DNA of 64,000 nt from Lineus longissimus (Eukaryota > Nemertea > Pilidiophora > Heteronemertea > Lineidae): NCBI RefSeq assembly GCF_910592395.1, contig NC_088313.1:10826937-10890936 (forward strand), read 5' to 3'. Below, piece by piece: positions 22,925 to 36,805 of this stretch; the first letter of the stretch is position 1; each line of letters opens with the position of its first letter. Below the pieces are notes generated by a model, which was given only the letters and a program-made list of their open reading frames with translations, was not told where the DNA came from and did not search any database. Position numbers and translations under genes: made by a program.

Positions 22925-25900
22925 TCTCAATTCTTATACACTTGTGGAGCAATTGAAATACCAGATAAATACATGAAATAGAAAATCTAATTTTTGATTA
23001 TCTCTGGTCAGGAAAAAATATTGATTTACACATTTTGATCCAGTCAAACTGTGATTTAATTAGTTTTAAACTGAAAGATAATCCTTCTCAAAGAACATAT
23101 TTATGGTACAATAAATTAATCAAAATTAATCAAAGAATGATCTTTTATAAACATTGGAAGAAAGTAGGGATAAATTATATTTCAGATTTACTAAGACCAG
23201 ACAAAACAGTGATAGATTTTGAATCACTGCGACTAAAAGCAACCGAATGGTTCAAATGGAGAGGGTTAATGGATTATAAAGATTTGGGGTTATAATTTTA
23301 ACACTGATAACAATAATGTATTTCTGGTCAGGAAAAAATATTGATTTAGACATTTTGATACAGTCGAACTGTGATTTAATTAGTTTTAAACTTTAAGATA
23401 ATCCTTCTCAAAAAACGTATTTATGGAACAATAAATTAATCAAAATTAATCAAAGAATGATGTTTTATAAACATAGGAAGGAAGTAGGGATAAATTATAT
23501 TTCAGATTTACTGAGACTAGACAAAACAGTGATATCTTTTGAATCACTGCGACTAAAAGCAACCGAATGGTTCAAATGGAGAGGGTTAATGGATTATAAG
23601 ATTTGGGGTTATAATTTTAACACTGATAACAATAATGTATTCATGGTACAGGAAAAAATATTGATTTAGACATTTTGATACAGTCGAACTGTGATTTAAT
23701 TAGTTTTAAACTTAAAGATAATCCTACTCAAAGAACATATTTATGGTACAATCAAAATTAATGAAAGAATGATCTTTTTTATAAACTTTGGAAGAAAGTA
23801 GGGATAAATTATATTTCAGATTAACTAAGACCAGACAAAACAGTGATACCTTTTGAATCACTGGGACTGAAAGCAACCGAATGGTTCAAATGGAGAGGGT
23901 TAATGGATGTTTTTACAAATAAAGATTTGGGGTTATAATTTTAACACTGATAACAATAATGTACATGTATTCATGGTACAGGATGTTGAATAACGGATGT
24001 TGGTTATGACTTTTGAACACCGCATTCTTAAGTGCAAAAAAATATTGAATAATTGGGAGCAAAAAAATTTGACTCTCATTGGAAAGACAATAATTACAAA
24101 ATCGTTCATCATATCTCAATTCTAAAACACTTGTGGAGCAATTGAAATACCAGATAAATACATGAAATAGAAATATATGAAAAAGAAAATCTAATTTTCG
24201 ATTATTTCTGGTCAGGAAAAAATATTGATTTAGACATTTTGATACAGAACATATTTATGGTACAATAAATTAATCAAAATTAATCAAAGAATGATCTTTT
24301 ATAAACATTGGAAGAAAGTAGGGATAAATTATATTTCAGATTTACTAAGACCAGAAAAAAAACAGTGATACCTTTTGAATCACTGCGACTAAAAGCAACC
24401 GAATGGTTCAAATGGAGAGGGTTAATGGATTATAAGATTTGGGGTTATAATTTTAACACTGATAACAATAATGTATTTCTGGTCAGGAAAAAATATTGAT
24501 TTAGACATTTTGATACAGTCGAACTGTGATTTAATTAGTTTTAAACTTTAAGATAATCCTTCTCAAAAAACATATTTATGGAACAATAAATTAATCAAAA
24601 TTAATCAAAGAATGATCTTTTATAAACATTGGAAGAAAGTAGGGATAAATTATATTTCAGATTTACTAAGACCAGACAAAACAGTGATAGATTTTGAATC
24701 ACTGCGACTAAAAGCAACCGAATGGTTCAAATGGAGAGGGTTAATGGATTATAAAGATTTGGGGTTATAATTTTAACACTGATAACAATAATGTATTTCT
24801 GGTCAGGAAAAAATATTGATTTAGACATTTTGATACAGTCGAACTGTGATTTAATTAGTTTTAAACTTTAAGATAATCCTTCTCAAAAAACGTATTTATG
24901 GAACAATAAATTAATCAAAATTAATCAAAGAATGATGTTTTATAAACATAGGAAGGAAGTAGGGATAAATTATATTTCAGATTTACTGAGACCAGACAAA
25001 ACAGTGATATCTTTTGAATCACTGCGACTAAAAGCAACCGAATGGTTCAAATGGAGAGGGTTAATGGATTATAAGATTTGGGGTTATAATTTTAACACTG
25101 ATAACAATAATGTATTCATGGTACAGGAAAAAATATTGATTTAGACATTTTGATACAGTCGAACTGTGATTTAATTAGTTTTAAACTTAAAGATAATCCT
25201 TCTCAAAGAACATATTTATGGTACAATCAAAATTAATGAAAGAATGATCTTTTTTATAAACTTTGGAAGAAAGTAGGGATAAATTATATTTCAGATTAAC
25301 TAAGACCAGACAAAACAGTGATACCTTTTGAATCACTGGGACTGAAAGCAACCGAATGGTTCAAATGGAGAGGGTTAATGGATGTTTTTACAAATAAAGA
25401 TTTGGGGTTATAATTTTAACACTGACAACAATAATGTACATGTATTCATGGTACAGGATGTTGAATAACGGATGTTGGTTATGACTTTTGAACACCGCAT
25501 TCTTAAGTGCAAAAAAAATTGAATAATTGGGAGGAAAAAAATTTGACTCTCATTGGAAAGACAATAATTATAAAATCGTTCATCATATCTCAATTCTAAA
25601 ACACTTGCGGAGCAATTGAAATACCAGATAAATACATGAAATAGAAATATATGAAATAGAAAATCTAATTTTCGATTATTTCTGGTCAGGAAAAAATATT
25701 GATTTAGACATTTTGATACAGAACATATTTATGGTACAATAAATTAATCAAAATTAATCAAAGAATGATCTTTTATAAACATTGGAAGAAAGTAGGGATA
25801 AATTATATTTCAGATTTACTAAGACCAGACAAAACAGTGATACCTTTTGAATCACTGCGACTAAAGCAACCGAATGGTTCAAATGGAGAGGGTTAATGGA

Positions 25901-26422
25901 TTATAAGATTTGGGTTATAATTTTAACACTGATAACAATAATGTATTTCTGGTCAGGAAAAAATATTGATTTAGACATTTTGATACAGTCGAACTGTGAT
26001 TTAATTAGTTTTAAACTTTAAGATAATCCTTCTCAAAAAACATATTTATGGAACAATAAATTAATCAAAATTAATCAAAGAATGATCTTTTATAAACATA
26101 GGAAGGAAGTAGGGATAAATTATATTTCAGATTTACTGAGGCCAGACAAAACAGTGATATCTTTTGAATCCGTGACTAAAAGCAACCGAATGGTTCAAAT
26201 TGAGAGGGTTAATGGATGTTTTTATAAATAAAGATTTGGGATTATAATTTTAACACTGATAACAATAATGTACATGTATTCATGGTACAGGATGTTGAAT
26301 AACAGATGTTGGTTATGACTTTTGAACACCGCATTCTTAAGTGCAAAAAAATATTGCATAATTGGAAGGAAAAAAATTTGACTCTCATTGGAAAGACGAT
26401 AATTATAAAATCGTTCATCATG
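22925..26422 (+). repeat. 3,498-bp higher-order repeat, copy 2
   Basis: Matches copy 1 and copy 3 in register, including the A-run frameshift at about 24350 and the one-base shortened CTAAAGCAACC monomer at about 25862. I noticed no difference from copy 1 in the stretches I compared. Confidence 0.85.
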
Positions 26423-29400
26423 TCTCAATTCTTATACACTTGTGGAGCAATTGAAATACCAGATAAATACATGAAATAGAAAATCTAATTTTTGATTATC
26501 TCTGGTCAGGAAAAAATATTGATTTACACATTTTGATCCAGTCAAACTGTGATTTAATTAGTTTTAAACTGAAAGATAATCCTTCTCAAAGAACATATTT
26601 ATGGTACAATAAATTAATCAAAATTAATCAAAGAATGATCTTTTATAAACATTGGAAGAAAGTAGGGATAAATTATATTTCAGATTTACTAAGACCAGAC
26701 AAAACAGTGATAGATTTTGAATCACTGCGACTAAAAGCAACCGAATGGTTCAAATGGAGAGGGTTAATGGATTATAAAGATTTGGGGTTATAATTTTAAC
26801 ACTGATAACAATAATGTATTTCTGGTCAGGAAAAAATATTGATTTAGACATTTTGATACAGTCGAACTGTGATTTAATTAGTTTTAAACTTTAAGATAAT
26901 CCTTCTCAAAAAACGTATTTATGGAACAATAAATTAATCAAAATTAATCAAAGAATGATGTTTTATAAACATAGGAAGGAAGTAGGGATAAATTATATTT
27001 CAGATTTACTGAGACTAGACAAAACAGTGATATCTTTTGAATCACTGCGACTAAAAGCAACCGAATGGTTCAAATGGAGAGGGTTAATGGATTATAAGAT
27101 TTGGGGTTATAATTTTAACACTGATAACAATAATGTATTCATGGTACAGGAAAAAATATTGATTTAGACATTTTGATACAGTCGAACTGTGATTTAATTA
27201 GTTTTAAACTTAAAGATAATCCTACTCAAAGAACATATTTATGGTACAATCAAAATTAATGAAAGAATGATCTTTTTTATAAACTTTGGAAGAAAGTAGG
27301 GATAAATTATATTTCAGATTAACTAAGACCAGACAAAACAGTGATACCTTTTGAATCACTGGGACTGAAAGCAACCGAATGGTTCAAATGGAGAGGGTTA
27401 ATGGATGTTTTTACAAATAAAGATTTGGGGTTATAATTTTAACACTGATAACAATAATGTACATGTATTCATGGTACAGGATGTTGAATAACGGATGTTG
27501 GTTATGACTTTTGAACACCGCATTCTTAAGTGCAAAAAAATATTGAATAATTGGGAGCAAAAAAATTTGACTCTCATTGGAAAGACAATAATTACAAAAT
27601 CGTTCATCATATCTCAATTCTAAAACACTTGTGGAGCAATTGAAATACCAGATAAATACATGAAATAGAAATATATGAAAAAGAAAATCTAATTTTCGAT
27701 TATTTCTGGTCAGGAAAAAATATTGATTTAGACATTTTGATACAGAACATATTTATGGTACAATAAATTAATCAAAATTAATCAAAGAATGATCTTTTAT
27801 AAACATTGGAAGAAAGTAGGGATAAATTATATTTCAGATTTACTAAGACCAGAAAAAAAACAGTGATACCTTTTGAATCACTGCGACTAAAAGCAACCGA
27901 ATGGTTCAAATGGAGAGGGTTAATGGATTATAAGATTTGGGGTTATAATTTTAACACTGATAACAATAATGTATTTCTGGTCAGGAAAAAATATTGATTT
28001 AGACATTTTGATACAGTCGAACTGTGATTTAATTAGTTTTAAACTTTAAGATAATCCTTCTCAAAAAACATATTTATGGAACAATAAATTAATCAAAATT
28101 AATCAAAGAATGATCTTTTATAAACATTGGAAGAAAGTAGGGATAAATTATATTTCAGATTTACTAAGACCAGACAAAACAGTGATAGATTTTGAATCAC
28201 TGCGACTAAAAGCAACCGAATGGTTCAAATGGAGAGGGTTAATGGATTATAAAGATTTGGGGTTATAATTTTAACACTGATAACAATAATGTATTTCTGG
28301 TCAGGAAAAAATATTGATTTAGACATTTTGATACAGTCGAACTGTGATTTAATTAGTTTTAAACTTTAAGATAATCCTTCTCAAAAAACGTATTTATGGA
28401 ACAATAAATTAATCAAAATTAATCAAAGAATGATGTTTTATAAACATAGGAAGGAAGTAGGGATAAATTATATTTCAGATTTACTGAGACCAGACAAAAC
28501 AGTGATATCTTTTGAATCACTGCGACTAAAAGCAACCGAATGGTTCAAATGGAGAGGGTTAATGGATTATAAGATTTGGGGTTATAATTTTAACACTGAT
28601 AACAATAATGTATTCATGGTACAGGAAAAAATATTGATTTAGACATTTTGATACAGTCGAACTGTGATTTAATTAGTTTTAAACTTAAAGATAATCCTTC
28701 TCAAAGAACATATTTATGGTACAATCAAAATTAATGAAAGAATGATCTTTTTTATAAACATTGGAAGAAAGTAGGGATAAATTATATTTCAGATTAACTA
28801 AGACCAGACAAAACAGTGATACCTTTTGAATCACTGGGACTGAAAGCAACCGAATGGTTCAAATGGAGAGGGTTAATGGATGTTTTTACAAATAAAGATT
28901 TGGGGTTATAATTTTAACACTGACAACAATAATGTACATGTATTCATGGTACAGGATGTTGAATAACGGATGTTGGTTATGACTTTTGAACACCGCATTC
29001 TTAAGTGCAAAAAAAATTGAATAATTGGGAGGAAAAAAATTTGACTCTCATTGGAAAGACAATAATTATAAAATCGTTCATCATATCTCAATTCTAAAAC
29101 ACTTGCGGAGCAATTGAAATACCAGATAAATACATGAAATAGAAATATATGAAATAGAAAATCTAATTTTCGATTATTTCTGGTCAGGAAAAAATATTGA
29201 TTTAGACATTTTGATACAGAACATATTTATGGTACAATAAATTAATCAAAATTAATCAAAGAATGATCTTTTATAAACATTGGAAGAAAGTAGGGATAAA
29301 TTATATTTCAGATTTACTAAGACCAGACAAAACAGTGATACCTTTTGAATCACTGCGACTAAAGCAACCGAATGGTTCAAATGGAGAGGGTTAATGGATT

Positions 29401-29920
29401 ATAAGATTTGGGTTATAATTTTAACACTGATAACAATAATGTATTTCTGGTCAGGAAAAAATATTGATTTAGACATTTTGATACAGTCGAACTGTGATTT
29501 AATTAGTTTTAAACTTTAAGATAATCCTTCTCAAAAAACATATTTATGGAACAATAAATTAATCAAAATTAATCAAAGAATGATCTTTTATAAACATAGG
29601 AAGGAAGTAGGGATAAATTATATTTCAGATTTACTGAGGCCAGACAAAACAGTGATATCTTTTGAATCCGTGACTAAAAGCAACCGAATGGTTCAAATTG
29701 AGAGGGTTAATGGATGTTTTTATAAATAAAGATTTGGGATTATAATTTTAACACTGATAACAATAATGTACATGTATTCATGGTACAGGATGTTGAATAA
29801 CAGATGTTGGTTATGACTTTTGAACACCGCATTCTTAAGTGCAAAAAAATATTGCATAATTGGAAGGAAAAAAATTTGACTCTCATTGGAAAGACGATAA
29901 TTATAAAATCGTTCATCATG
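26423..29920 (+). repeat. 3,498-bp higher-order repeat, copy 3
   Basis: In register with copies 1 and 2. One difference seen by eye is TTTATAAACATTGG near 28752, where the other copies read TTTATAAACTTTGG. Register is lost shortly after the copy ends, at about 30062. Confidence 0.85.
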
Positions 29921-30061
29921 TCTCAATTCTTATACACTTGTGGAGCAATTGAAATACCAGATAAATACATGAAATAGAAAATCTAATTTTTGATTATCTC
30001 TGGTCAGGAAAAAATATTGATTTACACATTTTGATCCAGTCAAACTGTGATTTAATTAGTT

Positions 30062-32084
30062 TTAAACTTTAAGATAATCCTTCTCAAAAAACATATTTAT
30101 GGAACAATAAATTAATCAAAATTAATCAAAGAATGATCTTTTATAAACATTGGAAGAAAGTAGGGATAAATTATATTTCAGATTTACTAAGACCAGACAA
30201 AACAGTGATAGATTTTGAATCACTGCGACTAAAAGCAACCGAATGGTTCAAATGGAGAGGGTTAATGGATTATAAAGATTTGGGGTTATAATTTTAACAC
30301 TGATAACAATAATGTATTTCTGGTCAGGAAAAAATATTGATTTAGACATTTTGATACAGTCGAACTGTGATTTAATTAGTTTTAAACTTTAAGATAATCC
30401 TTCTCAAAAAACATATTTATGGAACAATAAATTAATCAAAATTAATCAAAGAATGATGTTTTATAAACATAGGAAGGAAGTAGGGATAAATTATATTTCA
30501 GATTTACTGAGACCAGACAAAACAGTGATATCTTTTGAATCACTGCGACTAAAAGCAACCGAATGGTTCAAATGGAGAGGGTTAATGGATTATAAGATTT
30601 GGGGTTATAATTTTAACACTGATAACAATAATGTATTCATGGTACAGGAAAAAATATTGATTTAGACATTTTGATACAGTCGAACTGTGATTTAATTAGT
30701 TTTAAACTTAAAGATAATCCTTCTCAAAGAACATATTTATGGTACAATCAAAATTAATGAAAGAATGATCTTTTTTATAAACTTTGGAAGAAAGTAGGGA
30801 TAAATTATATTTCAGATTAACTAAGACCAGACAAAACAGTGATACCTTTTGAATCACTGGGACTGAAAGCAACCGAATGGTTCAAATGGAGAGGGTTAAT
30901 GGATGTTTTTACAAATAAAGATTTGGGGTTATAATTTTAACACTGACAACAATAATGTACATGTATTCATGGTACAGGATGTTGAATAACGGATGTTGGT
31001 TATGACTTTTGAACACCGCATTCTTAAGTGCAAAAAAAATTGAATAATTGGGAGGAAAAAAATTTGACTCTCATTGGAAAGACAATAATTATAAAATCGT
31101 TCATCATATCTCAATTCTAAAACACTTGCGGAGCAATTGAAATACCAGATAAATACATGAAATAGAAATATATGAAATAGAAAATCTAATTTTCGATTAT
31201 TTCTGGTCAGGAAAAAATATTGATTTAGACATTTTGATACAGAACATATTTATGGTACAATAAATTAATCAAAATTAATCAAAGAATGATCTTTTATAAA
31301 CATTGGAAGAAAGTAGGGATAAATTATATTTCAGATTTACTAAGACCAGACAAAACAGTGATACCTTTTGAATCACTGCGACTAAAGCAACCGAATGGTT
31401 CAAATGGAGAGGGTTAATGGATTATAAGATTTGGGTTATAATTTTAACACTGATAACAATAATGTATTTCTGGTCAGGAAAAAATATTGATTTAGACATT
31501 TTGATACAGTCGAACTGTGATTTAATTAGTTTTAAACTTTAAGATAATCCTTCTCAAAAAACATATTTATGGAACAATAAATTAATCAAAATTAATCAAA
31601 GAATGATCTTTTATAAACATAGGAAGGAAGTAGGGATAAATTATATTTCAGATTTACTGAGGCCAGACAAAACAGTGATATCTTTTGAATCCGTGACTAA
31701 AAGCAACCGAATGGTTCAAATTGAGAGGGTTAATGGATGTTTTTATAAATAAAGATTTGGGATTATAATTTTAACACTGATAACAATAATGTACATGTAT
31801 TCATGGTACAGGATGTTGAATAACAGATGTTGGTTATGACTTTTGAACACCGCATTCTTAAGTGCAAAAAAATATTGCATAATTGGAAGGAAAAAAATTT
31901 GACTCTCATTGGAAAGACGATAATTATAAAATCGTTCATCATGTCTCAATTCTTATACACTTGTGGAGCAATTGAAATACCAGATAAATACATGAAATAG
32001 AAAATCTAATTTTTGATTATCTCTGGTCAGGAAAAAATATTGATTTACACATTTTGATCCAGTCAAACTGTGATTTAATTAGTT
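30062..32084 (+). repeat. 2,023-bp partial higher-order copy after an unequal-exchange junction
   Basis: At about 30062 the sequence switches from the AAACTGAAAGATAATCC monomer type expected from copies 1 and 2 to the AAACTTTAAGATAATCC type. From there it repeats 28039-30061 at +2,023 (28430/30453, 28906/30929, 29720/31743). The join keeps monomer register, as expected from unequal exchange between homologous monomers. Confidence 0.75.
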
Positions 32085-32460
32085 TTAAACTGAAAGATAA
32101 TCCTTCTCAAAGAACATATTTATGGTACAATAAATTAATCAAAATTAATCAAAGAATGATCTTTTATAAACATTGGAAGAAAGTAGGGATAAATTATATT
32201 TCAGATTTACTAAGACCAGACAAAACAGTGATAGATTTTGAATCACTGCGACTAAAAGCAACCGAATGGTTCAAATGGAGAGGGTTAATGGATTATAAAG
32301 ATTTGGGGTTATAATTTTAACACTGATAACAATAATGTATTTCTGGTCAGGAAAAAATATTGATTTAGACATTTTGATACAGTCGAACTGTGATTTAATT
32401 AGTTTTAAACTTTAAGATAATCCTTCTCAAAAAACATATTTATGGAACAATAAATTAATC

Positions 32461-35400
32461 AAAATGAATCAAAGAATGATGTTTTATAAACATAGGAAGG
32501 AAGTAGGGATAAATTATATTTCAGATTTACTGAGACCAGACAAAACAGTGATATCTTTTGAATCACTGCGACTAAAAGCAACCGAATGGTTCAAATGGAC
32601 AGGGGTTAATGGATTATAAGATTTGGGGTTATAATTTTAACACTGATAACAATAATGTATTCATGGTACAGGAAAAAATATTGATTTAGACATTTTGATA
32701 CAGTCGAACTGTGATTTAATTAGTTTTAAACTTAAAGATAATCCTTCTCAAAGAACATATTTATGGTACAATCAAAATTAATGAAAGAATGATCTTTTTT
32801 ATAAACTTTGGAAGAAAGTAGGGATAAATTATATTTCAGATTAACTAAGACCAGACAAAACAGTGATACCTTTTGAATCACTGGGACTGAAAGCAACCGA
32901 ATGGTTCAAATGGAGAGGGTTAATGGATGTTTTTACAAATAAAGATTTGGGGTTATAATTTTAACACTGATAACAATAATGTACATGTATTCATGGTACA
33001 GGATGTTGAATAACGGATGTTGGTTATGACTTTTGAACACCACATTCTTAAGTGCAAAAAAATATTGAATAATTGGGAGCAAAAAAATTTGACTCTGATT
33101 GGAAAGACAATAATTACAAAATCGTTCATCATATCTCAATTCTAAAACACTTGTGGAGCAATTGAAATACCAGATAAATACATGAAATAGAAATATATGA
33201 AAAAGAAAATCTAATTTTCGATTATTTCTGGTCAGGAAAAAATATTGATTTAGACATTTTGATACAGAACATATTTATGGTACAATAAATTAATCAAAAT
33301 TAATCAAAGAATGATCTTTTATAAACATTGGAAGAAAGTAGGGATAAATTATATTTCAGATTTACTAAGACCAGACAAAACAGTGATACCTTTTGAATCA
33401 CTGCGACTAAAAGCAACCGAATGGTTCAAATGGAGAGGGTTAATGGATTATAAGATTTGGGGTTATAATTTTAACACTGATAACAATAATGTATTTCTGG
33501 TCAGGAAAAAATATTGATTTAGACACTTTGATACAGTCGAACTGTGATTTAATTAGTTTTAAACTGAAAGATAATCCTTCTCAAAGAACATATTTATGGT
33601 ACAATCAAAATTAATGAAAGAATGATCTTTTTTATAAACATTGGAAGAAAGTAGGGATAAATTATATTTCAGATTAACTAAGACCAGACAAAACAGTGAT
33701 ACCTTTTGAATCACTGGGACTGAAAGCAACCGAATGGTTCAAATGGAGAGGGTTAATGGATGTTTTTATAAATAAAGATTTGGGGTTATAATTTTAACAC
33801 TGATAACAATAATGTACATGTATTCATGGTACAGGATGTTGAATAACGGATGTTGGTTATGACTTTTGAACACCGCATTCTTAAGTGCAAAAAAATTGAA
33901 TAATTGGGAGGAAAAAAATTTGACTCTCATTGGAAAGACAATAATTATAAAATCGTTCATCATATCTCAATTCTAAAACACTTGCAGAGCAATTGAAATA
34001 CCAGATAAATACATGAAATAGAAATATATGAAATAGAAAATCTAATTTTCGATTATTTCTGGTCAGGAAAAAATATTGATTTAGACATTTTGATACAGAA
34101 CATATTTATGGTACAATAAATTAATCAAAATTAATCAAAGAATGATCTTTTATAAACATTGGAAGAAAGTAGGGATAAATTATATTTCAGATTTACTAAG
34201 ACCAGACAAAACAGTGATACCTTTTGTATCACTGCGACTAAAAGCAACCGAATGGTTCAAATGGAGAGGGTTAATGGATTATAAGATTTGGGGTTATAAT
34301 TTTAACACTGATAACAATAATGTATTTCTGGTCAGGAAAAAATATTGATTTAGACATTTTGATACAGTCGAACTGTGATTTAAATAGTTTTAAACTTTAA
34401 GATAATCCTTCTCAAAAAACATATTTATGGAACAATAAATTAATCAAAATTAATCAAAGAATGATCTTTTATAAACATTGGAAGAAAGTAGGGATAAATT
34501 ATATTTCAGATTTACTAAGACCAGACAAAACAGTGATAGATTTTGAATCACTGCGACTAAAAGCAACCGAATGGTTCAAATGGAGAGGGTTAATGGATTA
34601 TAAAGATTTGGGGTTATAATTTTAACACTGATAACAATAATGTATTTCTGGTCAGGAAAAAATATTGATTTAGACATTTTGATACAGTCGAACTGTGATT
34701 TAATTAGTTTTAAACTTTAAGATAATCCTTCTCAAAAAACATATTTATGGAACAATAAATTAATCAAAATGAATCAAAGAATGATGTTTTATAAACATAG
34801 GAAGGAAGTAGGGATAAATTATATTTCAGATTTACTGAGACCAGACAAAACAGTGATATCTTTTGAATCACTGCGACTAAAAGCAACCGAATGGTTCAAA
34901 TGGACAGGGGTTAATGGATTATAAGATTTGGGGTTATAATTTTAACACTGATAACAATAATGTATTCATGGTACAGGAAAAAATATTGATTTAGACATTT
35001 TGATACAGTCGAACTGTGATTTAATTAGTTTTAAACTTAAAGATAATCCTTCTCAAAGAACATATTTATGGTACAATCAAAATTAATGAAAGAATGATCT
35101 TTTTTATAAACTTTGGAAGAAAGTAGGGATAAATTATATTTCAGATTAACTAAGACCAGACAAAACAGTGATACCTTTTGAATCACTGGGACTGAAAGCA
35201 ACCGAATGGTTCAAATGGAGAGGGTTAAGGGATGTTTTTACAAATAAAGATTTGGGGTTATAATTTTAACACTGATAACAATAATGTACATGTATTCATG
35301 GTACAGGATGTTGAATAACGGATGTTGGTTATGACTTTTGAACACCGCATTCTTAAGTGCAAAAAAATATTGAATAATTGGGAGCAAAAAAATTTGACTC

Positions 35401-36805
35401 TCATTGGAAAGACAATAATTACAAAATCGTTCATCATATCTCAATTCTAAAACACTTGTGGAGCAATTGAAATACCAGATAAATACATGAAATAGAAATA
35501 TATGAAAAAGAAAATCTAATTTTCGATTATTTCTGGTCAGGAAAAAATATTGATTTAGACATTTTGATACAGAACATATTTATGGTACAATAAATTAATC
35601 AAAATTAATCAAAGAATGATCTTTTATAAACATTGGAAGAAAGTAGGGATAAATTATATTTCAGATTTACTAAGACCAGACAAAACAGTGATACCTTTTG
35701 AATCACTGCGACTAAAAGCACCGAATGGTTCAAATGGAGAGGGTTAATGGATTATAAGATTTGGGGTTATAATTTTAACACTGATAACAATAATGTATTT
35801 CTGGTCAGGAAAAAATATTGATTTAGACATTTTGATACAGTCGAACTGTGATTTAATTAGTTTTAAACTTAAAGATAATCCTTCTCAAAGAACATATTTA
35901 TGGTACAATCAAAATTAATGAAAGAATGATCTTTTTTATAAACATTGGAAGAAAGTAGGGATAAATTATATTTCAGATTAACTAAGACCAGACAAAACAG
36001 TGATACCTTTTGAATCACTGGGACTGAAAGCAACCGAATGGTTCAAATGGAGAGGGTTAATGGATGTTTTTATAAATAAAGATTTGGGGTTATAATTTTA
36101 ACACTGATAACAATAATGTACATGTATTCATGGTACAGGATGTTGAATAACGGATGTTGGTTATGACTTTTGAACACCGCATTCTTAAGTGCAAAAAAAT
36201 TGAATAATTGGGAGGAAAAAAATTTGACTCTCATTGGAAAGACAATAATTATAAAATCGTTCATCATATCTCAATTCTAAAACACTTGCGGAGCAATTGA
36301 AATACCAGATAAATACATGAAATAGAAATATATGAAATAGAAAATCTAATTTTCGATTATTTCTGGTCAGGAAAAAATATTGATTTAGACATTTTGATAC
36401 AGAACATATTTATGGTACAATAAATTAATCAAAATTAATCAAAGAATGATCTTTTATAAACATTGGAAGAAAGTAGGGATAAATTATATTTCAGATTTAC
36501 TAAGACCAGACAAAACAGTGATACCTTTTGAATCACTGCGACTAAAAGCAACCGAATGGTTCAAATGGAGAGGGTTAATGGATTATAAGATTTGGGGTTA
36601 TAATTTTAACACTGATAACAATAATGTATTTCTGGTCAGGAAAAAATATTGATTTAGACATTTTGATACAGTCGAACTGTGATTTAATTAGTTTTAAACT
36701 TTAAGATAATCCTTCTCAAAAAACATATTTATGGAACAATAAATTAATCAAAATTAATCAAAGAATGATCTTTTATAAACATTGGAAGAAAGTAGGGATA
36801 AATTA
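32461..36805 (+). repeat. Two copies of a 2,305-bp higher-order unit
   Basis: Landmarks recur at about +2,305: AAAATGAATCAAAG at 32461/34766, the shifted TGGACAGGGGTTAATGG monomer at about 32598/34903, and minus frames 32933/35238 and 33766/36070. The TGGACAGGGG monomer recurs again at about 38912 and 40067 (1,155 bp apart), and a 5,164-bp offset links 35238/40402 and 36070/41234. Confidence 0.7.
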
